Assembly: GCA_020630875.1 (NCBI GenBank)
Contig: JAHDIH010000003.1
Span: 396,071 to 460,070, forward strand
Direction: 5' to 3'
DNA: 64,000 nt
DNA from: Deltaproteobacteria bacterium
GTDB lineage: Bacteria; Myxococcota_A; Polyangia; Haliangiales; Haliangiaceae
Shown here piece after piece: positions 58,360 to 64,000 of the stretch. Under the pieces are notes generated by a model. It was not told the DNA's origin. It made no database searches and saw only the letters and a program-made list of their open reading frames with translations. Within the stretch, counting starts at the first letter, position 1; each line of letters starts with the position of its first letter. The position numbers and the translations under genes are program-made.

Positions 58360-61300
58360 ATGTTTTCCCCCTTATGGACTAAAACGAACTATTCTTTTCT
58401 GGAGGGAGCTAGTCATCCTCATGAGATGTTTGAACGCGCAAGCCAGCTGGGAATCACTCATATGGCCGTTACAGACAACAATGGACTGTACGGAATGTCG
58501 AGAGCCAATACGGCAGCCAAACAATTTGGAATCAACCTAATCGTCGGAGCTGATTTAACACTCAGTACAGGAGAGCAAGTAGTTTGTCTTGCAGAAAACA
58601 AAGCTGGATACAAAAGCTTATGCACGCTGATTACCAAGGGTAAAAAGTACACCCACAAACAAGATTTCATCCTCTCTTACCAAGATTTAACGGAATGCAG
58701 CAAAGGTCTCATTGTCCTAGTTCCACCTCGCTCTTTAGCCATTGCAAGCAAATTGCATCCCTTCTACAAGAAGAGTCTGTATCTATTACTTACTCGTCAC
58801 AATACCCCTTGCGACACAGATAACTACCGAGCCATAAAAGCGCAAGAAAAACTACTGAACGTACCAACGGTGGCCGCTACTGAAGTTCTCTATCACAGCC
58901 AAGAACGGGGGCCTCTGCAGAACGTACTTACCGCCATCAAGCATAACACGACGCTTGATAAAGCAGGCACTAAGTTGCGAAGCAACCACCGACATCAATT
59001 GCTATCACCTGGCGACTTCAAAAAACTTTTCGCAGACAGCCCCAAAGAAGTTGATAATACAATGCGAATTGCAAAGCGATGTACATTTACGTTAGACAGT
59101 ATCCGCTACCGCTATCCAGAGGAGTCGCTACCAGAGGACGTTACCTCTTTCAGCTGGCTCAAAAAACTAACGATGGAAGGCGCTCAAAAACGCTTTGGCA
59201 AAAGCCTTCCTAAAGCGGTTACAATGCAAATTGAAAAAGAGCTCGCTTTAATTAAGAAGCTTGAATACGGCGGCTACTTCCTAACAATGCATGAGATTGT
59301 ACGCTTTTGTCGAGAGAAGAACATTCTATGCCAAGGAAGGGGGTCCGCAGCAAACTCTATCGTTTGTTTCTGTCTTGGAATTACTTCTGTTGACCCCGTG
59401 CGACTCAACCTACTATTTGAGCGATTCATTTCGCTTGAGCGGGCTGAACCACCTGACATTGACTTGGATATTGAACATCAGCGAAGAGAGGAAGTAATCC
59501 AACACGTCTATACCAAGTATGGCCGAGAGCGTGCCGCAATGGTTGCCAATGTCGTGAGGTTCCGTGCTCGCTCTGCAATAAGGCAAGTAGGGAAAGCACT
59601 GGGCGTATGTGAAACGTTACTCGACCAGACAGCTAAAATCGCTGGGCACTACGGTAGTATGGAGCAATCTGTTCTTCCGCAGATAGGGGTAGATAAGGAC
59701 AATAAAGTGATATCGCTTCTCTTTAAATACGCACAAGAAATACAAGATTTCCCTAGACACCTCTCTATTCATCCCGGGGGATTTCTATTGGGGGACAGAC
59801 CTCTCAACGAACTGGTGCCAGTAGAAAATGCGACAATGCCTGGACGTACGATTATTCAGTGGGACAAAGACGACATAGAGGCACTCGGGTTGTTCAAAGT
59901 TGACCTACTCGCACTCGGCGCGCTTACCGTAATTCATCGATGTTTCAATCTAATAGAAAAGCACCACAATCAAACGTTCCATATGCATACAATTCCTGCG
60001 GGAGACCCCAAAACATACCAAATGATTTCCAAAGCAGACACCGTAGGTCTATTCCAAATTGAGAGCCGTGCGCAAATGTCCATGCTTCCAAGACTGAGAC
60101 CTAACAGTTTTTACGATCTTGTGATTCAAATAAGCTTAGTCCGTCCAGGACCTATATCAGGCGGAATGGTTCATCCTTACCTCAGGAGGCGCGCAGGAAA
60201 AGAAAAAGTCACCTACCCTCACCCTTCTCTTGAACCCGTACTAAAAAAGACACTGGGCATTCCTCTCTTTCAAGAGCAAGTCATGAAACTAGCGATGGTC
60301 GCCGCGGATTATACTCCTGGAGAGGCTGACCAGCTCCGAAGAGACATGGCGGCATGGCGCAGGTCAGGCAGAATCGAAAAACACCGAGAGAAGCTGGTAA
60401 GTCGCATGGTTGCCAAGGGAATAAGGCATGACTTTGCCGAACGCGTCTTTGAACAAATCCGTGGTTTCGGGGAATATGGTTTCCCAGAAAGTCACGCCGC
60501 AAGCTTTGCGCTCATCAGCTATGCCACCGCTTACCTGCGTTGTCATTACCTACCTGAATACCTTTGTGCCATGCTCAATTCTCAACCTATGGGATTCTAC
60601 AGTCCTTCGACTCTAGTCCATGATGCCAAACGTCATGGCGTAAGCGTCTTGCCAGTATGCGTCAACCAAAGTGAATGGGAGGCGACCCTGCAAAAAAAGG
60701 ATGACAAGCTAGCGGTTCGTTTAGGACTAAGTAGTATTAAGGGACTTTCTCGCAGAACCGGGGAAACTATTGTTTCCAATAGACGTATCCCTTACAAAAA
60801 CACTAAAGACTTTTGCTACAGAACGAAACTAGACACGCTGTCGCGCAGCAAACTTGCGGAGTCTGGAGCCTTACGCTTTGGAGACAGTAGAAGAAAGCAG
60901 CTTTGGGACACGCGCAGCTATAACAAGCAAGACAAGTTAGAACTAGCAAAGTCTGAAAAGCGAGACATTTCATTCGCTCCGTTAAGCCGCAACCAAGCCA
61001 TTTCTTGGGACTACCAAACCCAGCACCTTAGCCCTCAAGGTCACCCGATGCTGGCACTAAGAGAAATATTACAAAAAATGAATATCCCTACCGCGCGCGT
61101 GCTCAACAGCCGTCGGCATGGTCAAAAACAAAAGTATATAGGAATGGTCATTTGCAGGCAAAGGCCGCAGACCGCGGGAGGTGTTGTATTCATGACTCTT
61201 GAAGATGAAACAGGGTTTGTTAACTTGGTCATTTGGGAAACGGTTTTTGAAAAGTATAAATTGATAGCTAAAACGAAGAACCTCTTAGGAATCACAGGAA

Positions 61301-61398
61301 CTTTGCAGGTACAAGAAGGAATTGTGCATTTGGTAGCTGAATCACTATGGGCACCAGAGATGAAAGCCACCAAAACTGCGAGCCGGGACTTCCACTAA
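58360..61398 (+). CDS. dnaE2: Error-prone DNA polymerase DnaE2 (ImuC)
   Basis: The 1012-residue protein is a C-family polymerase. The catalytic motif PPDIDLDIE is present at about residue 365, followed by [20 protein letters not shown] and later [19 protein letters not shown] and [20 protein letters not shown]. The N-terminal PHP domain lacks several metal-binding histidines ([14 protein letters not shown] and TDNNGLYG instead of H-x-H and DHD), so PHP exonuclease activity is unlikely, as in other DnaE2. The C-terminus has an OB-fold ([20 protein letters not shown]) and lacks a tau-binding extension. ATG 58360 was chosen since an upstream ATG lies inside imuB. Confidence 0.95.
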   Translation: MFSPLWTKTNYSFLEGASHPHEMFERASQLGITHMAVTDNNGLYGMSRANTAAKQFGINLIVGADLTLSTGEQVVCLAENKAGYKSLCTLITKGKKYTHKQDFILSYQDLTECSKGLIVLVPPRSLAIASKLHPFYKKSLYLLLTRHNTPCDTDNYRAIKAQEKLLNVPTVAATEVLYHSQERGPLQNVLTAIKHNTTLDKAGTKLRSNHRHQLLSPGDFKKLFADSPKEVDNTMRIAKRCTFTLDSIRYRYPEESLPEDVTSFSWLKKLTMEGAQKRFGKSLPKAVTMQIEKELALIKKLEYGGYFLTMHEIVRFCREKNILCQGRGSAANSIVCFCLGITSVDPVRLNLLFERFISLERAEPPDIDLDIEHQRREEVIQHVYTKYGRERAAMVANVVRFRARSAIRQVGKALGVCETLLDQTAKIAGHYGSMEQSVLPQIGVDKDNKVISLLFKYAQEIQDFPRHLSIHPGGFLLGDRPLNELVPVENATMPGRTIIQWDKDDIEALGLFKVDLLALGALTVIHRCFNLIEKHHNQTFHMHTIPAGDPKTYQMISKADTVGLFQIESRAQMSMLPRLRPNSFYDLVIQISLVRPGPISGGMVHPYLRRRAGKEKVTYPHPSLEPVLKKTLGIPLFQEQVMKLAMVAADYTPGEADQLRRDMAAWRRSGRIEKHREKLVSRMVAKGIRHDFAERVFEQIRGFGEYGFPESHAASFALISYATAYLRCHYLPEYLCAMLNSQPMGFYSPSTLVHDAKRHGVSVLPVCVNQSEWEATLQKKDDKLAVRLGLSSIKGLSRRTGETIVSNRRIPYKNTKDFCYRTKLDTLSRSKLAESGALRFGDSRRKQLWDTRSYNKQDKLELAKSEKRDISFAPLSRNQAISWDYQTQHLSPQGHPMLALREILQKMNIPTARVLNSRRHGQKQKYIGMVICRQRPQTAGGVVFMTLEDETGFVNLVIWETVFEKYKLIAKTKNLLGITGTLQVQEGIVHLVAESLWAPEMKATKTASRDFH

Positions 61399-61424
61399 AT
61401 CATAGAAACAGGCGAGCGTCGCAT

Positions 61425-61453
61425 TTGAGTGTCGAGGGAGACAATAGTATACA
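61425..61453 (+). promoter_or_regulatory. Putative promoter of the Nramp-like gene
   Basis: TTGAGT (61425-61430) and TATACA (61448-61453) are separated by 17 bases. The -10 ends seven bases before ATG 61461, giving a leaderless or nearly leaderless message. A CAGGG directly next to the ATG is too close to serve as a ribosome binding site. Confidence 0.6.
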
Positions 61454-61460
61454 AACAGGG

Positions 61461-62729
61461 ATGACCGACTCACGAAACTTTTGGACGCAGGTGTTGGGAC
61501 CAGGTCTCCTGTTTGCTGGAGCGGCTGTTGGGGTTTCTCATTTAGTGCAAGCTACGAGTGCGGGAGTACTCTTTGGACTGGGCATGATCTGGTTGGTCAT
61601 TCTCGCCAACGCAATGAAGATGCCTGCCTTTATCTTTGCGACTCGCTATACGATAGCTACAAGCCAAAGCGTTTTAATGGGTTATAAGAACCTTGGAAAG
61701 CCTGTTCTGACCGGATACATTGTCATTACCTGTGCCACAATGTTGATTGTCCAAGGAGCGGTAACCATAACTACTGCAGGATTGGTTAATGCATTACTGG
61801 TCGGAAGTGGCGGACCAACGATCAACATTTACCTGACATGTGGCCTTCTACTAACGATTTGCGTACTAATATTACTTGCAGGTGGCTACGGATGGCTCGA
61901 TCAATGCATCAAAATGATCGTTGTAATATTCACTGGCACCACGTTACTCGCAACGGTGGTGGTTCTGGCCAAGCTTGACTACTCTGCACTACCAACTTTT
62001 TCGTCGCCCTTTGATTGGAACGGTGCCCAGCTGATTTTCATCTGTGGGCTTGCGGGATGGATGCCCGCGCCTTTGGATCTGGCTGCTTGGAATTCACAAT
62101 GGACAATTTCCAAAATAGAGGAAACAGGTTACAGGCCCACAACAAAAGAATCAGAACTCGATTTCAAAGTAGGCTACCTAGGAGCCGCCATTCTTGCGGT
62201 ATGCTTTGTTGTTTTAGGCTCATGGGCTTACGGAGATTCGATTCAAGGTCTCAGCCCCGTAGCCTTCGCCACCAAAATTATAGCTATCTATGGCGAAACG
62301 CTCGGTACATGGGCCAAGTACGTGGTTGGTACTTCGGCCGTAGCTGTTATGTTTTCTACTACGATCACTGTCTTAGACGGCTTTCCTAGAGCTCTTGCTG
62401 GAGCAATTGGCGCACACACAAGAAATAACCCCGGCAGCAAGTATAACCAACGAAAATACATCGTGATAACGGTAGTCCTTGCGGTAGGAACGCTATTGTT
62501 CCTAAAACTTGTCATTCCGCCTTACGGATTCAAGCCGTTTATTAACTTTGCCACGGCGATAGCTTTGGTAACGTCCCCAATATTCGCAATCGTGCATCAT
62601 CAACTAATGCTTTCCCCTGAAATGCCTGAAGACGAAAAGCCACCTAAATGGCTTTTGGCGGCAAACAGCTTGGCCATCGCGGCTATGCTCCTTCTTGCAA
62701 CGGTGTGGCTGTACGTGAAGCTTTTCTAA
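61461..62729 (+). CDS. Nramp-like membrane transporter with atypical ion-site motif
   Basis: The 422-residue protein has about eleven membrane segments of the Nramp fold. The first starts VLGPGLLFAGAAVGVSHLVQ and the sixth has GLAGWMPAPLDLAAWNS. In metal-transporting Nramp the first segment has DPGN and the sixth MPH; here they read GPGL and MPA, so the manganese/iron site is not conserved. The protein probably belongs to a divergent Nramp-related branch with another substrate. ATG 61461 puts the first helix at the normal place. Confidence 0.82.
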   Translation: MTDSRNFWTQVLGPGLLFAGAAVGVSHLVQATSAGVLFGLGMIWLVILANAMKMPAFIFATRYTIATSQSVLMGYKNLGKPVLTGYIVITCATMLIVQGAVTITTAGLVNALLVGSGGPTINIYLTCGLLLTICVLILLAGGYGWLDQCIKMIVVIFTGTTLLATVVVLAKLDYSALPTFSSPFDWNGAQLIFICGLAGWMPAPLDLAAWNSQWTISKIEETGYRPTTKESELDFKVGYLGAAILAVCFVVLGSWAYGDSIQGLSPVAFATKIIAIYGETLGTWAKYVVGTSAVAVMFSTTITVLDGFPRALAGAIGAHTRNNPGSKYNQRKYIVITVVLAVGTLLFLKLVIPPYGFKPFINFATAIALVTSPIFAIVHHQLMLSPEMPEDEKPPKWLLAANSLAIAAMLLLATVWLYVKLF

Positions 62730-62776
62730 GCAGCAAAAAACGTGCCCTCTTCCGCAGGCTGACGTATTTTCCAGGG

Positions 62777-63442
62777 ATGAGCCGTCAAATCTATACGACA
62801 GGACAAAGCCTGGCACTTACGTTCCCGCTTCTCGTAATCTACCAGTTTGGCATTGGTTTTAGTGGTACCATCGCGGCACTCGATCTTTTATCGCCAGCGA
62901 TTTGGAAGTTCTCCGGCAACGAACAGATACCGTACTTAGCACTCTCCGCTGCGGCATTGGGAACCTTCTTTCTCTACATCCTACTCAAACCCAACTACAG
63001 GAGTATGCTCTCTGCGAAACATGGATTGCCAATGCTACTAGAAGCTGCAATCTACGCGTTAACGTTGAGCAGCGCGATCTGGCTCGTGATGGAAAAACTC
63101 ATTCCAATGAGCATCAACTCTTCACTAATTGTAAGCTCTGCGGGCTCCGGAATTTACGAAGAACTTTTATTCAGGCTCATCATTTTTGGCGGAGGATTTA
63201 TCGTACTTGCCGGAAATATGAAAAACCAACTTGCATTCGTAATCGCATTACTCGTGTCCAGTGCCCTTTTTTCTCTAAGTCATCATTTTGTCATCGGCTC
63301 TGAAGTCTTTACGCTATCTTCTTTTGTATACAGACTCCTGACTGGAATCGCTTTTGCGGTTATCTTTCACTATCGCTCCTTAGCTCACGCCATCTATGCC
63401 CATGCGCTGTATAACGTCTACGCCATAGGATTCTTTGGATGA
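62777..63442 (+). CDS. CPBP-family intramembrane protease
   Basis: The 221-residue protein has about six membrane segments and the CPBP (Rce1-like, Abi) motifs: YEELLFRLIIFG (EExxxR, near residue 132) and FSLSHHFV (His, near residue 172). These residues form the metal-dependent or glutamate-type protease centre in Rce1. It follows the Nramp-like gene by 47 bases; TATTTT lies six bases before the ATG without a good -35. The stop overlaps the fluoride channel start. Confidence 0.87.
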   Translation: MSRQIYTTGQSLALTFPLLVIYQFGIGFSGTIAALDLLSPAIWKFSGNEQIPYLALSAAALGTFFLYILLKPNYRSMLSAKHGLPMLLEAAIYALTLSSAIWLVMEKLIPMSINSSLIVSSAGSGIYEELLFRLIIFGGGFIVLAGNMKNQLAFVIALLVSSALFSLSHHFVIGSEVFTLSSFVYRLLTGIAFAVIFHYRSLAHAIYAHALYNVYAIGFFG

Positions 63443-63780
63443 CTGCCGCGTACGTATTCTTAGGAGGGGGACTTGGGTCGGTTCTGCGATTTTGGGTTGC
63501 AAACCGACTAGATGACAAATTCCCGAGCGGTACACTACTCGTTAATGTGCTTGGTGCATTTTTAATCGGAATCGCTTTTGGTTACTGGCCTGAGCAAACC
63601 GAAGCTCGTACGGCTATTGCCACTGGCTTTTTGGGCGGGTTCACGACGTTTTCTGCTTTTACACTTCAGCTGCAGCAATTACCATCCAAAGAAGCTTCCG
63701 CCTACATGCTAGCGTCTGTATTGGTCGGCGTCGTTCTTGCTTATTGGGGAATTAAAGTGGGTACCACTTTGAGGCATTAA
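63439..63780 (+). CDS. crcB: Fluoride channel FluC/CrcB
   Basis: The 113-residue protein has four membrane helices and the FluC signatures GGGLGSVLRFWV, GTLLVNVLGAFLIG and GFLGGFTTFSAFT, with the Phe and Asn residues that line the pore. FluC dimers export fluoride ions. The start overlaps the CPBP stop (ATGA). No fluoride riboswitch is seen, and it is probably expressed from the upstream unit. The end overlaps the convergent minus-strand gene by four bases. Confidence 0.93.
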   Translation: MTAAYVFLGGGLGSVLRFWVANRLDDKFPSGTLLVNVLGAFLIGIAFGYWPEQTEARTAIATGFLGGFTTFSAFTLQLQQLPSKEASAYMLASVLVGVVLAYWGIKVGTTLRH

Positions 63781-64000
63781 CCAAAGCCTGGTTTACGCCC
63801 CTTCATCGTCGGATCGAAAAGATTGCCGCTTTCCGATGCAATATCGGAAGGAGTGCCAAGCTTTAAGGATTCAATCGTCATTGTGATGCTGACCGATGGA
63901 TCTTTTCCGTCTGCTTTGTCAAACGTCAACTCCTTTAGGCGCAATCCCTGGAAGCCCGCTGCAAAAACCGGCACGGACCGACCGTTCTGAAAAACAAGCG
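63777..64000 (-). CDS. C-terminal part of an unknown protein, 5' end beyond the window
   Basis: The frame is open to the right edge of the window, so only the last 73 residues are seen. They are beta-rich with charged residues (VFQNGRSVPVFAAGFQG, DPSVSITMTIESLKLGTP) and end in a flexible Gly/Lys/Arg tail. An internal GTG at 63974 is not needed as start. I cannot assign a family. The stop overlaps the crcB stop in convergent orientation. Confidence 0.55.
   Translation of the reverse strand, partial: LVFQNGRSVPVFAAGFQGLRLKELTFDKADGKDPSVSITMTIESLKLGTPSDIASESGNLFDPTMKGRKPGFG

Overview
The window looks like chromosomal DNA from a deltaproteobacterial or Myxococcota-like bacterium. The reasons are a giant calcium-repeat protein ending in a MYXO-CTERM-like tail (Cys, one hydrophobic helix, Arg/Lys cluster), many lipoproteins, a Ser/Thr kinase with several FHA proteins, an FHA-sigma54 activator, and an imuA-imuB-dnaE2 cassette. 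The genus cannot be told from the sequence alone. I saw no tRNA, rRNA, CRISPR array or insertion sequence.

Layout. (1) 1-2038, minus strand: a truncated S9-type peptidase lipoprotein and a second lipoprotein. (2) 2118-5284, plus: nth, a NUDIX hydrolase, a lysine 2,3-aminomutase-like enzyme and queG, all overlapping. (3) 5370-8758, plus: two paralogous lipoproteins, a membrane-tethered Ser/Thr kinase and an unknown protein. (4) 8775-37431, minus: a large contractile injection system (eCIS, Afp/PVC-like) locus. Its left part (8775-17727) holds accessory and regulatory genes: TPR, pentapeptide-repeat and DUF4157 proteins, the ycf46-DUF1257-DUF2997 triad and three FHA proteins, with one plus-strand gene inserted. 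The middle part (17827-33617) is the structural operon: tail assembly protein plus a frame-shifted DUF6760 segment, large sheath, tube, a disordered 805-residue protein, Afp7-like tube adaptor, gpD, two gpV spikes, zinc ribbon, gp25, baseplate J, PASTA-gpI and a 515-residue baseplate-associated protein. It ends at an intrinsic terminator. The right part (34459-37431) is a separate unit with tail terminator, second sheath and a duplicated tube-like protein, closed by its own terminator. (5) 37512-39235: a small lipoprotein and an FHA-sigma54 activator. (6) 39349-56253: one 16.9-kb gene for a 5634-residue Asp-rich thrombospondin-type-3 repeat protein. (7) 56326-61398: imuA-imuB-dnaE2 mutasome. 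(8) 61461-64000: Nramp-like transporter, CPBP protease, fluoride channel, and a truncated minus-strand gene.

How it fits together. The eCIS has sheath, tube, baseplate, spike and terminator, but I recognise no PAAR tip, classical tape measure or Afp15-type ATPase. The only ATPase is Ycf46-like with its usual small partners. A kinase and four FHA proteins around the locus suggest phosphothreonine control resembling T6SS PpkA-Fha. Possible cargo or tip pieces are the DUF4157 HExxH protein, the pentapeptide protein and the long C-terminal extension of one spike.

Two expression features stand out. Several transcription units have a -10-like hexamer 5 to 7 bases before the start codon and no ribosome binding site, suggesting leaderless mRNAs. 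The tail assembly gene also ends in a G-GGG-TAG context, with a conserved-looking segment in the -1 frame that has no start codon, suggesting programmed frameshifting as in lambda gpG/gpGT.
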